From an uncultured Erythrobacter sp. (GTDB lineage Bacteria > Pseudomonadota > Alphaproteobacteria > Sphingomonadales > Sphingomonadaceae), in the NCBI GenBank assembly GCA_947502305.1, contig CANMZA010000001.1, forward strand, positions 62,001-126,000: a stretch of DNA of 64,000 nucleotides, in the 5' to 3' direction. This document shows positions 42,715-51,288 of the stretch, in pieces; within the stretch, counting starts at the first letter, position 1, and every line of letters begins with the position of its first letter. The notes under the pieces are model-generated. The model did not search any database, was not told the DNA's origin, and saw nothing but the letters and a program-made list of their open reading frames with translations. The translations under genes and the position numbers were made by a program.

Positions 42715-44208
42715 TCATTTCTCAAGTCGGGTTGCTGGCTGAACATCTGGCGAAGTTGTAATTCCCATTCCGTTTTGACTGGCGCCATTCATCGCGGCGA
42801 TCCGTGCCTCGTGATCTTCGCGGCTGATCGGGAAACGGCCCAGCCAGTATCCCGCAATCAGCATCAAAATCACCATCGTCACCGTGTAAAGAATGATCAA
42901 ATTGTCGATCACGCCGGGCGCAACGGTGTCCGGCGTCACATCAGACGTCAGCGCCGCGAATGCGAGAAATTGCCCACTCAGGAATATGCCGAAGCCGGTC
43001 GCACATTTTTGCACCAACCAATTGCCCGAATAAAACGCCCCCTCTGCGCGTGTGCCGGTTCGCTCCAAATAGGCTTCGACGATTTCGGCAATCATGGACG
43101 ATGCCGATACCATCACAACAATGCCCAGCGCATTGCCCACTGTCAGAAACGCAAAGACCAAAACCAGCGAGGTAAGCGTGCCCAGCTCTGGCCAAAAGCC
43201 GGTGAGCAAGGCGGTGTAAGGAATAATCGTCAGCACCGCGGATCCAATCGCGCCGATTGCCGCGCTTTTGGGTTTGCCAAACCGGTCATGCATCGGGCCG
43301 ACAATGTTGAACATCAACACCACCGACAGAAACAGGATCAGCGGATAAATGCTGAGGCCGGTCACATCCTCACCAAGCCCGGGCAGAGGGGTCGCATCCA
43401 GTCGCCAGATAAAAACATTGAGGTAATTGGAGAGCGAGAAATTGAGCCCCTGACTGATGTAAGCGGCAAGACCACCTGCGGCAAAGATCAGGAACGCCCG
43501 TTCGCTAAAGGCTTCTTTGATTTCGGAAAAGCACCCGGATAGCGAAAAGGGTGCCGGTTTGGTTTGCGGCAAATGCGCGACCAATTTGTGCTGTCCAATC
43601 GCCGACCCCACAACCGAAATGACCATCAATGCTGAACCGATCAGGCCAAAAGTGATGTACCCATCGCGGTTCAGCAGGCCGCTTTCGCCTGTGAAAAGGA
43701 ACCCATAGGCGATGATCATCATGACGATCCCGCCGATCCAGCCCGACAGATAGCGGAACCGGAACAAAGTGGTGCGTTCGACATAATCCGATGTGATTTC
43801 AGGCAAGAGCGAGATGGAGGGCACTTCGCAAGCCGACAAGAGCAAGCGAACGACGACACAAATCCCGAATAAGCCCCAGAATGTCGGAGCCTCTCCGCCC
43901 GGCACAGACCACAGCAGCACCCACGCAAAGGCGAGCGGGATGGGCGCAGCGTAAAGCCATGGCAGCCGCCGCCCCCAGCGCGAATAGGTGCGGTCAGACA
44001 GGTTACCGATAATCGGATCAACCACCGCATCGACAAGCAAAGCGAGCAGCAAAGCGAGGCTAACCAGCCCGGCATCCATTCCCAGAACTTGGCTGTAATA
44101 AAACAACAGGAAGAACGAAAAGCCGGTGTCTTTGACCCCAAAAGCCACCGCGCCAAATCCATGAATGAGTTTTAGCCGCAGCGGCAATTTGCCTTCTACA
44201 AAGCTCAT
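42715..44208 (-). CDS. MFS transporter, GPH (glycoside-pentoside-hexuronide) type
   Basis: 497 residues with about 12 predicted helices. N-terminal GFGAVAFGVKDTGFSFFLLF and the loop DAVVDPIIGNLSDRTYSRWG (cation/substrate motif of GPH carriers, with RRLPW following) are diagnostic. GPH carriers usually take up sugars with Na+ or H+, but in sphingomonads they also sit in catabolic clusters. It heads the minus-strand unit with ACAD, ADH and kinase, so it may import the substrate of that pathway (inference). Confidence 0.88.
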   Translation of the reverse strand: MSFVEGKLPLRLKLIHGFGAVAFGVKDTGFSFFLLFYYSQVLGMDAGLVSLALLLALLVDAVVDPIIGNLSDRTYSRWGRRLPWLYAAPIPLAFAWVLLWSVPGGEAPTFWGLFGICVVVRLLLSACEVPSISLLPEITSDYVERTTLFRFRYLSGWIGGIVMMIIAYGFLFTGESGLLNRDGYITFGLIGSALMVISVVGSAIGQHKLVAHLPQTKPAPFSLSGCFSEIKEAFSERAFLIFAAGGLAAYISQGLNFSLSNYLNVFIWRLDATPLPGLGEDVTGLSIYPLILFLSVVLMFNIVGPMHDRFGKPKSAAIGAIGSAVLTIIPYTALLTGFWPELGTLTSLVLVFAFLTVGNALGIVVMVSASSMIAEIVEAYLERTGTRAEGAFYSGNWLVQKCATGFGIFLSGQFLAFAALTSDVTPDTVAPGVIDNLIILYTVTMVILMLIAGYWLGRFPISREDHEARIAAMNGASQNGMGITTSPDVQPATRLEK

Positions 44209-44404
44209 GCGGCACGGCTCCGACCGGGGGCGACTTTTACGAATCTCAGCATTGTGGTTCTCCCAAACCTTGGCGCAAACCTAGGCGAGCGCGTGGCTGC
44301 GTCAACGCAAACCCGCGTGTAATTCTATCTCTGAGCCGCTCAGGGGCAAAGTGACGTTACGGCAAGCTGGCGCGCGCGAGATGTGCTTGCGGCGAACGCG
44401 CAAA

Positions 44405-44424
44405 TGACGATAACGTAAGCGTCA
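44405..44424. promoter_or_regulatory. Imperfect 20-bp palindrome in the divergent ACAD promoter region
   Basis: TGACGATAAC (44405-44414) followed by GTAAGCGTCA (44415-44424); 8 of 10 pairs match. A related half, TGACGTTAC, lies at 44352-44360. Its reverse complement (TTGACGCTTACGTTATCGTC) resembles MerR-family LiuR-type operators as I remember them. It is placed 33 bp before the plus-strand ACAD start and could control both divergent units. Confidence 0.4.
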
Positions 44425-44456
44425 AATGGGATTACGAATTGAGAGGTAATGACGAG

Positions 44457-45650
44457 ATGTCTGATCTAGAAACTTTCCGCAGCGAAACCCGCGACTGGCT
44501 GGAGGCGAATTGCCCGGCTGAGATGCGGCAACCTGTGCGTGATGACGACGATGTCTATTGGGGCGGGCGGCGCGCAACCTTCAAAAATGACGCGCAAAAG
44601 GCTTGGTTCGAGGCATGCCGCGATAAAGGCTATACCGTGCCAGCTTGGCCTAAAGCCTATGGCGGCGCCGGTCTGAGCGCGCCAGAGGCGAAGGTACTGC
44701 GTCAAGAAATGAGCCGCATTGGCGCGCGTCCGCCGCTGAGCTCCTTCGGTATCTGGATGCTTGGCCCAGCATTGCTGCAATTCGGTACAGAAGGGCAGAA
44801 GCAGCGCTTCCTCAATGAAATCGCCCGCGGCGAAATTCGCTGGTGTCAGGGATATTCAGAACCCGGCAGCGGCTCTGATCTGGTTTCCATGCAAACCTTT
44901 GGCGAAGACAAGGGCGATCACTGGACGGTCAACGGCCAGAAAATCTGGACATCCTATGCTGATGAAGCCGATTGGATTTTCTGCCTCGTCCGAACGGATA
45001 AGGACAACAAATACAAGGGCATCACCTTTATGCTGTTTGATATGGCGGGCGGCGGTGTCACCACCAAACCGATCCTTCTGATCAGCGGCAACAGCCCGTT
45101 TTGCGAAACATTCTTTGACGATGTCACCGTGCCGAAAAGCTACGGCGAAGATTGCCCCGGATTTGTCGGTGAGATTGGCCGCGGCTGGGATGTGGCGAAA
45201 TATCTGCTTGGCCACGAACGCGAGATGATTTCGGGCATGGGCGGCGGCGAACGCACCGCCGCGATTGGCACTGCTATGAAACGCCATTCGGCCAAGACCG
45301 GCGATGATCTGGATCCAGCTTTGCGATCTGATCTGGCGATGTTCGATGTCGATGCGCTGGCATTCACCGCGATGGCGGAAAAGTTCATGGACGAGATGAA
45401 ATCGGGCAAGGGCCATCCGGCACAGCCGAACATGATGAAATATGTCGGCACCGAATTGAACAAACGCCGCCATGAATTGATGATGTCGGTCGGCGGTTCG
45501 CGCAGCTTGGAATGGGACAGCGAAGAAACGCGGGGCGGAAAAGCGCCGCGCGATTGGCTTCGTACCAAAGCGAACTCAATCGAAGGCGGAACTTCCGAAG
45601 TCATGCTCAATGTGATTTCGAAACGCATTTTGGAACTGCCGGGTAGCTAA
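44457..45650 (+). CDS. Acyl-CoA dehydrogenase, subunit with catalytic Glu motif
   Basis: 397 residues from the ATG at 44457 (GAGAGG upstream; an in-frame TTG at 44439 is less likely). Motifs: WCQGYSEPGSGSDLVSMQ, VNGQKIWTSYADEADWIFCL and a C-terminal NSIEGGTSEVMLNVISKRIL in which the Glu aligns with the catalytic base of standard ACADs. The next gene is a second ACAD whose C-terminus lacks that motif. This catalytic/non-catalytic pairing is typical of heteromeric alpha2beta2 ACADs in steroid or side-chain catabolism. Confidence 0.92.
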   Translation: MSDLETFRSETRDWLEANCPAEMRQPVRDDDDVYWGGRRATFKNDAQKAWFEACRDKGYTVPAWPKAYGGAGLSAPEAKVLRQEMSRIGARPPLSSFGIWMLGPALLQFGTEGQKQRFLNEIARGEIRWCQGYSEPGSGSDLVSMQTFGEDKGDHWTVNGQKIWTSYADEADWIFCLVRTDKDNKYKGITFMLFDMAGGGVTTKPILLISGNSPFCETFFDDVTVPKSYGEDCPGFVGEIGRGWDVAKYLLGHEREMISGMGGGERTAAIGTAMKRHSAKTGDDLDPALRSDLAMFDVDALAFTAMAEKFMDEMKSGKGHPAQPNMMKYVGTELNKRRHELMMSVGGSRSLEWDSEETRGGKAPRDWLRTKANSIEGGTSEVMLNVISKRILELPGS

Positions 45651-45743
45651 AACCGCGCGCCAATAATTCACGGGCCGCTGCCGACGCTTAAGAGAGCGAG
45701 CGTGGCGGGCCGAATGACAATTTCTCAGAGAGGACGGGTAATC

Positions 45744-46883
45744 ATGCCCCTATATCACGACGAAGATCAGGCCATGCTGGCCGACACCGCCCGCGGCTTT
45801 ATGGCCGATGAAGGCAATATCACGAAGCAATTGCGCCATTGGCGCGACCGTGATTGCCCGGATGGTTTTGGCCATGCTTTGTGGAAACAAATGGCCGAAA
45901 TGGGCTTCACCGGGATGCTGGTGGGGGAAGAAGATGGTGGTTTGGGTATGGGCCATGTCGAGGCGGGCATTGTGCTCGAAGAGATCGGCCGCAACCTGAC
46001 ACCCTCACCGTTTTTGACATCGTCGGTCTTGGCCGCGACTGCTTTGAAACACGGATCGGCTGAGCTTAAGGGCCGGTATCTGCCGGGGCTGATTGCGGGT
46101 GACAGCGTGTTTGCCGTGGCGGTCGATGAAACCGCAAAGCATCGCCCCAGCCGGATCACCACGCGCGCCGAGAAATCGGGCAATGGTTTTAAACTGACAG
46201 GTGCGAAGAGTTTCGTAATCCAAGGGGCGAGCGCCGATATGTTGGTGGTGGCTGCGCGGACCAGCGGCGGCGATGATGACGATGACGGCATCACTTTGTT
46301 TGCGGTGCCTAAAGACGCCGCCAATATGAGCCATGACGCCCTGCGTTTGGTCGATTCTTCGATGGCCACACACACCAAATTTGACGGCACCGAATTGGAT
46401 GGTGACGCGGTAATCGGCGAAGTTGACGGGGGCCGCGAAGTTCTCAATGCCATGCTAACGGCGGGCCGGATCGGCGCCGCGGCGGAAGGGGTCGGCGTTG
46501 CAAGCGGCGCGATGGATATGACCGTCGATTACCTTAAACAGCGCAAGCAATTCGGCCAGCTCATCGGCGAGTTCCAGGCTCTACAACACCGTGCCAGCCA
46601 CCTTTATTCAGAGGTCGAGATCGCCCGCGCTGTCGTTATCAAGGCTCAGCAATTGCTCGATGCCGGTGCAGAAAGCGCCGAATTGATGAGCAGCGTTGCG
46701 AAAGCGAAAGTCGCCAAAGCTGCCGGTCTTTCTGTCAAAGAAGGGGTGCAGATGCATGGCGGCATCGGCATGACCGACGAATATGACATCGGTTTGTATA
46801 TGAAGCGGGATCGCGCGCTTCAGGAATTTTTGGGCGATGCCTATTTCCACGCCAACCGCGTTGCTGAACTCAGCGGATATTAA
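45744..46883 (+). CDS. Acyl-CoA dehydrogenase, partner subunit without the Glu motif
   Basis: 379 residues from the ATG at 45744, preceded by AGAGGACGGGTAATC. It has an ACAD fold (MGFTGMLVGEEDGGLGMG; DYLKQRKQFGQLIGEFQALQ; QMHGGIGMTDEYDIG) but ends RDRALQEFLGDAYFHANRVA, with no EGxxE-type catalytic loop. It probably forms a heteromer with the preceding ACAD, contributing part of the FAD site. It lies 93 bp downstream of that gene and 11 bp before an SDR gene. Confidence 0.9.
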   Translation: MPLYHDEDQAMLADTARGFMADEGNITKQLRHWRDRDCPDGFGHALWKQMAEMGFTGMLVGEEDGGLGMGHVEAGIVLEEIGRNLTPSPFLTSSVLAATALKHGSAELKGRYLPGLIAGDSVFAVAVDETAKHRPSRITTRAEKSGNGFKLTGAKSFVIQGASADMLVVAARTSGGDDDDDGITLFAVPKDAANMSHDALRLVDSSMATHTKFDGTELDGDAVIGEVDGGREVLNAMLTAGRIGAAAEGVGVASGAMDMTVDYLKQRKQFGQLIGEFQALQHRASHLYSEVEIARAVVIKAQQLLDAGAESAELMSSVAKAKVAKAAGLSVKEGVQMHGGIGMTDEYDIGLYMKRDRALQEFLGDAYFHANRVAELSGY

Positions 46884-46894
46884 GGGACAGACAC

Positions 46895-47698
46895 ATGGAT
46901 ATCACTTCACTTTTTAGCCTGGAGGGCCGGGTTGCTCTGGTCACAGGCGGTTCGCGCGGCATCGGCAAAATGTTCGTCGAAGGTCTGCTGGCGGCAGGTT
47001 GCGCGCGGGTTTATATTTCGGCTCGTAAGATTGATCAGATGAAGGAAACCATCGCTGAATTTGGGGAAGACAAAGTGATCGGCATTCCTGCTGATCTGTC
47101 GCAGATGGATGGGATGATCGCGCTCGCCGAGGAAATGAAGGCGCGCGAGGAAAAGCTCGACATCCTGATCAACAATGCAGGTGCCGCATGGGGGCAACCC
47201 TATCTCGAATTTAATGAGGCGGGCTGGCACCGGACGATGGATTTGAACGTCAAGACACCGTTCTTCTTGACGCAAAAACTACACGATCTGCTGGTTGCAG
47301 GCGGGGCGGGCGACCATCCGGCCAAGGTAATCCACGTTTCCTCAATCGATGGTCAGCGGATCAATCCGTGGGAAACCTATGCCTATCAAGCATCCAAAGC
47401 GGGCGTCATTCAACTGACCCGCCGCATGGCTGCGCGGCTTATCCAAGATAACATCATTGTATCTTCCATCGCGCCGGGCGCTTTCCCAAGCGAGATGAAC
47501 AAAGCCGCGAAATCGGCGCCGGATGCAAGCGCGGCCATGATCCCGTCAAAACGGGTCGGCACCGCCGAAGATATGGCAGCAGCAGCGATTTACCTGTGCA
47601 GCCGCGCGGGCGACTATGTGGTGGGCGAAACGCTGACGGTGGACGGCGGCGTGGTGAATGCCAGCCTGCCCAGTATCTTCAACGATCCGGCTGGATAG
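46895..47698 (+). CDS. Short-chain dehydrogenase/reductase
   Basis: 267-residue classical SDR. The cofactor motif is TGGSRGIGK (residues 17-25), then NNAGAAWG, the catalytic Ser in HVSSIDG, and YxxxK in YAYQASKAG. It ends with the common GETLTVDGGVV block. It probably reduces or oxidises a 3-hydroxyacyl or steroid-type intermediate made by the two upstream ACADs (inference from the operon). A terminator follows 22 bp after the stop. Confidence 0.94.
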   Translation: MDITSLFSLEGRVALVTGGSRGIGKMFVEGLLAAGCARVYISARKIDQMKETIAEFGEDKVIGIPADLSQMDGMIALAEEMKAREEKLDILINNAGAAWGQPYLEFNEAGWHRTMDLNVKTPFFLTQKLHDLLVAGGAGDHPAKVIHVSSIDGQRINPWETYAYQASKAGVIQLTRRMAARLIQDNIIVSSIAPGAFPSEMNKAAKSAPDASAAMIPSKRVGTAEDMAAAAIYLCSRAGDYVVGETLTVDGGVVNASLPSIFNDPAG

Positions 47699-47716
47699 GC
47701 CGCCGCTGAATAAATA

Positions 47717-48046
47717 TCACAAAGGCCCGCTGGAGGAATCCGGCGGGCTTTTTTGTAGGGCGTGCCTGTCGCTAACATGGGTTCGCCATGTCCAAGCGGC
47801 GATGCCGACCAAGGAAATTGTTAGCGAAGAGACAGCATCAACATCCGACAACGGAAGTATATCGGTCTTGATCGCTTCAATGCCGACTAGAACGAGAGAT
47901 GCAAATGCTGCCAAGAGGCCCGACAAAGCTGCTCGTTTTTCGAGCGATATAAGTTTCCCAAAGGTGAAATAGACCGCGCCATAAATACACGCGCTTTGGA
48001 CCAGGGCAATCATCGCAATTCCGACCAAAATCGCAGTCAATTGCAT
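47717..48046 (-). CDS. Small membrane protein downstream of gmk, C-terminus encoded through a terminator
   Basis: 109 residues with three predicted helices (about 5-27, 38-60, 72-88), starting MQLTAILVGIAMIALVQSAC. The start lies 4 bp after the gmk stop on the same strand, suggesting one transcript. The last codons (KSPPDSSSGPL) are read across the hairpin at 47721-47754 that terminates the convergent SDR operon. No known family. It could be a real but poorly conserved protein. Confidence 0.55.
   Translation of the reverse strand: MQLTAILVGIAMIALVQSACIYGAVYFTFGKLISLEKRAALSGLLAAFASLVLVGIEAIKTDILPLSDVDAVSSLTISLVGIAAWTWRTHVSDRHALQKSPPDSSSGPL
47721..47754 (+). terminator. Rho-independent terminator of the ACAD-SDR operon
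   Basis: AAAGGCCCGCTGG, loop AGGAAT, then CCGGCGGGCTTTTTT: a stem of about 11 bp with one or two wobbles followed by six T. It lies inside the 3' end of the opposing small membrane-protein ORF. Confidence 0.88.
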
Positions 48047-48050
48047 CGCG

Positions 48051-48701
48051 TCATGCCATCAATTCGCGGACGAACGGGATCAATCCGGTTTGCCGTGTGC
48101 GGCGCATTCGTTCCGCGTCGAGCACTTCGCGAACCCGGTCAAAACATTCATCCACATCGTCATTGATCACGACGTAGTCATATTCGGCCCAGTGGCTGAT
48201 TTCTGCACGCGCGCGGTCCATCCGATCATCAATCACCGCGTCGCTGTCTTGCGCGCGGGCCTCTAATCGGCGGCGCAATTCATCGAGGCTGGGCGGCAGG
48301 ATAAAGACACTGACGACGTCTTGTTGGTCTTTTTGATAAAGCTGCTGCGTCCCCTGCCAATCGATATCGAACAGGAAATCTTGCCCCTCTTTCAGCGCGG
48401 TCCGGATTAGCCCCTTGGGCGTTCCGTAACGATGATCGAAGACATGCGCCCATTCGTAAAAATCATCTTCTTCGACCATCGCGTCGAATTTTTCATTGGA
48501 GACGAAATGATAATGAACCCCGTCCACTTCGCCCGGGCGCGGCGCGCGTGTGGTGACAGAGACGGACAATTTGATGTCCTCATCCTTGGCCAGCAGCATG
48601 CGCGACAAAGTCGTCTTACCCGCGCCAGACGGCGATGAGAGGATGAAGAGCAGGCCCCGGCGGTCAAGCTGGCCTGATGGAATCGGATGTGGTTCGCCCA
48701 T
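48051..48701 (-). CDS. gmk: Guanylate kinase
   Basis: Phosphorylates GMP to GDP with ATP; cytosolic and essential in most bacteria. 216 residues from the ATG at 48701; an in-frame TTG at 48737 would add 12 residues and cannot be excluded. The P-loop is SSPSGAGKTTLSR, the GMP-binding region is VTTRAPRPGEVDGVHYHFV with FYEWAHVFDHRYGT, then the lid RRRLEARAQDSD. Length and motifs are standard. Confidence 0.97.
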   Translation of the reverse strand: MGEPHPIPSGQLDRRGLLFILSSPSGAGKTTLSRMLLAKDEDIKLSVSVTTRAPRPGEVDGVHYHFVSNEKFDAMVEEDDFYEWAHVFDHRYGTPKGLIRTALKEGQDFLFDIDWQGTQQLYQKDQQDVVSVFILPPSLDELRRRLEARAQDSDAVIDDRMDRARAEISHWAEYDYVVINDDVDECFDRVREVLDAERMRRTRQTGLIPFVRELMA

Positions 48702-48760
48702 TGGCGTGCGATGCGCCAGATCAGGGGGCGAAATCAAGGGGGCAAACCCGGATGACGCCG

Positions 48761-49180
48761 CTAAACTTCGCCTTCGTCGCCGTTCATCGCTGCGGCGTTG
48801 ATGCGACGCTGGCGCGCTTTGCCGCGGTCATATAGGGTTTTCGCCAACAGGCCGCCGGTCACAACCAACAGACCGGGGACCGAGCGGGTGGCCAGTTTGC
48901 TGGCGCCGTAAAGTCCCAAGGTCGTAATCAAAGTCCGCCCATCGAGCAGATCTTGCGCTTCTTCTTTTGCCGCTTCCCCGGCTTTCGCAACGCTGGCCTG
49001 CGCCACGCGTTTTTCTACGGTTTGGCGGAACAGGGTGGATGCGCCGCGCACGACAATATCTGCGATCAACAAATTGGTGCCGGGATTGTCACTTGGCAGC
49101 GGCAAGCGTGAGGTGGGTTTAGCAGGTTTGCTGACTGCTTTGCCGCTTGCGCTATCGCCGTCGATGCCGCTGTCATCCAT
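48761..49180 (-). CDS. Hypothetical protein upstream of gmk
   Basis: 139 residues from the ATG at 49180 (GAGGCTTGATT upstream). A disordered N-terminus (DGDSASGKAVSKPAKPTSRL) precedes NLLIADIVVRGASTLFRQTVE, a helical charged segment (AKAGEAAKEEAQDLLDG) and one or two hydrophobic stretches (ITTLGLYGASKLA; SVPGLLVVTGGLLAKTLY) that may be membrane-associated, ending in a basic/acidic tail. The pattern is often seen in sphingomonads, but I can give no function. It lies between sspB and gmk on the same strand. Confidence 0.7.
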   Translation of the reverse strand: MDDSGIDGDSASGKAVSKPAKPTSRLPLPSDNPGTNLLIADIVVRGASTLFRQTVEKRVAQASVAKAGEAAKEEAQDLLDGRTLITTLGLYGASKLATRSVPGLLVVTGGLLAKTLYDRGKARQRRINAAAMNGDEGEV

Positions 49181-49200
49181 AATCAAGCCTCAGGCACAGC

Positions 49201-49764
49201 TTACTTCTTACGCCCAAAATCAACAGTCACGACGTTGGAGCCATCATCGCTGCCTTTTTCGTCGCCACTTGCCCCGCCACTTGCGCTTTCGCCTGTATCG
49301 TCACTGGCTTCGCCGTTTGATTCGGCTGACCCGCGCGCTGAGCCGTCATTTTGCGCGTCCTCATGTTCCTCTGGCGCAATGTCGTCGCCGTCAGATGCTT
49401 GGAATTGCAGGCCAAAATCCACCGCCGGATCGACAAAAGCCGTTATGGCAGCATAGGGAATTTCGAGCTTCGCAGGGATTTGATTAAATGTCAGACCGAC
49501 AGAAAACCCATCCTCGCGCACTTCCAAATCCCAAAATTTGTTTTGCAGCACGATCGTCATCTCGTCGGGAAAACGTTCTTTGAGATGTGCGGGGATGGAA
49601 ACGCCCTGCGCATGCGTTTTGAACGTGATGTAGAAATGGTGCGTGCCGGGCAGCTCGCTTCCCCCTTCCACAATCTCACCAAGCACGCGGCCAACCACGG
49701 CGCGCAGCGCTTCTTGAACGATCTCGTCATACGGGATCAGGCTATCGGGGGTATCATCAGTCAT
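49201..49764 (-). CDS. sspB: SspB-family ClpXP adaptor
   Basis: 187 residues from the ATG at 49764 (GAGAGTA just upstream), starting MTDDTPDSLIPYDEIVQEAL. The alphaproteobacterial SspB fold is visible in FYITFKTHAQGVSIPAHLKE, DEMTIVLQNKFWDLEV and FSVGLTFNQIPAKLEIPY. An acidic Gly/Ser linker ends in VVTVDFGRKK, a likely ClpX-docking tail. SspB delivers ssrA-tagged proteins to ClpXP. The gene is divergent from hisB. Confidence 0.93.
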   Translation of the reverse strand: MTDDTPDSLIPYDEIVQEALRAVVGRVLGEIVEGGSELPGTHHFYITFKTHAQGVSIPAHLKERFPDEMTIVLQNKFWDLEVREDGFSVGLTFNQIPAKLEIPYAAITAFVDPAVDFGLQFQASDGDDIAPEEHEDAQNDGSARGSAESNGEASDDTGESASGGASGDEKGSDDGSNVVTVDFGRKK

Positions 49765-49881
49765 TACTCTCAGATTCGTGACCGTGCAGGCGGCGCGGGT
49801 CAAGCGTTTCGTGTGCAATGCTGCGGGTTTATCCCGATCCAGCGCTTGCACGGCGACTTTGCGCGCGTATAGCCGGGCATT

Positions 49882-50511
49882 ATGACCAGCACATCGCACC
49901 TCCCCCCGAAAACCGGCGCGCGGACAGGATATGTCTCGCGCAGCACTGCGGAAACCAGCATTGAAATCGCCGTCAATCTTGATGGGACCGGCACCTATGA
50001 GGTGGAAACAGGGATTGGGTTCCTTGATCACATGGTGGAGCAGTTTTCCAAGCACTCTCTGATCGATGTGAAGATGAAAGTGACCGGCGACCTGCATGTC
50101 GATCAACATCACACAACCGAAGACAGCGCGATCGCTCTGGGTCAGGCGCTGTCCAATGCTCTGGGGGACAAGGCCGGGATCGGGCGATATGGCAGCGCCT
50201 ATTCGCCAATGGACGAAACGCTGAGCCGCGTTGCCCTTGATATTTCAGGCCGTCCTTATGTGGTGTGGAGTGCCGCGTTTAGTCAGGAAAAGCTGGGCGA
50301 ATGGGACACCGAACTGATTGAGCATTGGTTCCACTCGGTTGCCCAAACCGCTGGGCTGACGCTGCATATTGAACTGCTCTATGGCTCCAACAACCACCAT
50401 ATTTGTGAGAGCATTTACAAAGGTTTCGCCCGTGCCATGCGGATTGCGGTGGAACAAGACGCGCGCAAAGGCGGCGCAATCCCAAGCACGAAGGGGCAGC
50501 TTGGTGGCTAA
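49882..50511 (+). CDS. hisB: Imidazoleglycerol-phosphate dehydratase
   Basis: Dehydrates imidazole glycerol phosphate to imidazole acetol phosphate in histidine synthesis; Mn-dependent 24-mer. 209 residues, monofunctional form. Metal-binding motifs are [17 protein letters not shown] (near residue 73) and [20 protein letters not shown] (near 170), with [14 protein letters not shown] before them. First gene of the hisBHAFE operon. Confidence 0.97.
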   Translation: MTSTSHLPPKTGARTGYVSRSTAETSIEIAVNLDGTGTYEVETGIGFLDHMVEQFSKHSLIDVKMKVTGDLHVDQHHTTEDSAIALGQALSNALGDKAGIGRYGSAYSPMDETLSRVALDISGRPYVVWSAAFSQEKLGEWDTELIEHWFHSVAQTAGLTLHIELLYGSNNHHICESIYKGFARAMRIAVEQDARKGGAIPSTKGQLGG

Positions 50512-50615
50512 AGGAAGCCTATCGGCGGCGGAGCAATCGCAGGGCAATATTGCCATCTGTTCAGAGCGGCGCGCACGCATGCATGGTGGCGCAGACGGAC
50601 TTGCGGAAAACCAAT

Positions 50616-51242
50616 ATGACTGAAATTGTCGCTCTCGTCGATTATGGCGCGGGCAATCTGCATTCGGTGCACAATGCTTTGAAGGCGGCGGGCGCAAATG
50701 TTGCCGTGACCGCCGATCCCAATGTGGTGCGCGCGGCGGATCGGATCGTGCTGCCCGGCGTCGGATCGTTCAAAGCCTGCGCAGAGGGATTGCATTCGAT
50801 AGCGGGCATGGTCGAAGCAATGACGGAGCGCGTGCATATCGGCGGCGCGCCGTTTTTGGGCATATGCGTGGGGATGCAATTGCTGGGCGACCGAGGGCTG
50901 GAGCACGGCACCACGCCGGGCTTGGGCTGGATCCCTGGCGAAGTGCGATTGATCAAGCCCGCCGACCCCGCGATCAAAATTCCGCATATGGGCTGGAACG
51001 ACGTTGCGCCTTTGCCTCATGCGAAAGACCATGCGGTTATCGAAGAGGGCGAGGCGTACTTCCTGCATTCTTACCACTTCGCCGCCAAAAACCCGTCAGA
51101 CATTGCTGCGATGACCGATCACGGCGAAGGTTTGGTCGCCGCCATTGCGCGCGAGAATATTCTAGGCGTGCAATATCATCCAGAGAAAAGTCAGACTTAT
51201 GGGCTGGCCACACTGACACGCTTTTTGGAGTGGAAGGTATGA
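50616..51242 (+). CDS. hisH: Imidazole glycerol phosphate synthase, glutaminase subunit
   Basis: Class I glutamine amidotransferase that feeds ammonia to HisF. 208 residues from the ATG at 50616 (MTEIVALVDYGAGNLHSV). The nucleophile Cys is in GICVGMQLL and the His/Glu pair in GVQYHPEKSQ, with LPGVGSF for the oxyanion strand. It lies 104 bp after hisB, and that gap holds no gene. hisF lies two genes downstream. Confidence 0.97.
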   Translation: MTEIVALVDYGAGNLHSVHNALKAAGANVAVTADPNVVRAADRIVLPGVGSFKACAEGLHSIAGMVEAMTERVHIGGAPFLGICVGMQLLGDRGLEHGTTPGLGWIPGEVRLIKPADPAIKIPHMGWNDVAPLPHAKDHAVIEEGEAYFLHSYHFAAKNPSDIAAMTDHGEGLVAAIARENILGVQYHPEKSQTYGLATLTRFLEWKV

Positions 51243-51288
51243 TGCTGATTTTATGCGCCGCGCCGCCCCCGCCCTTGGAGAAGCTGCT

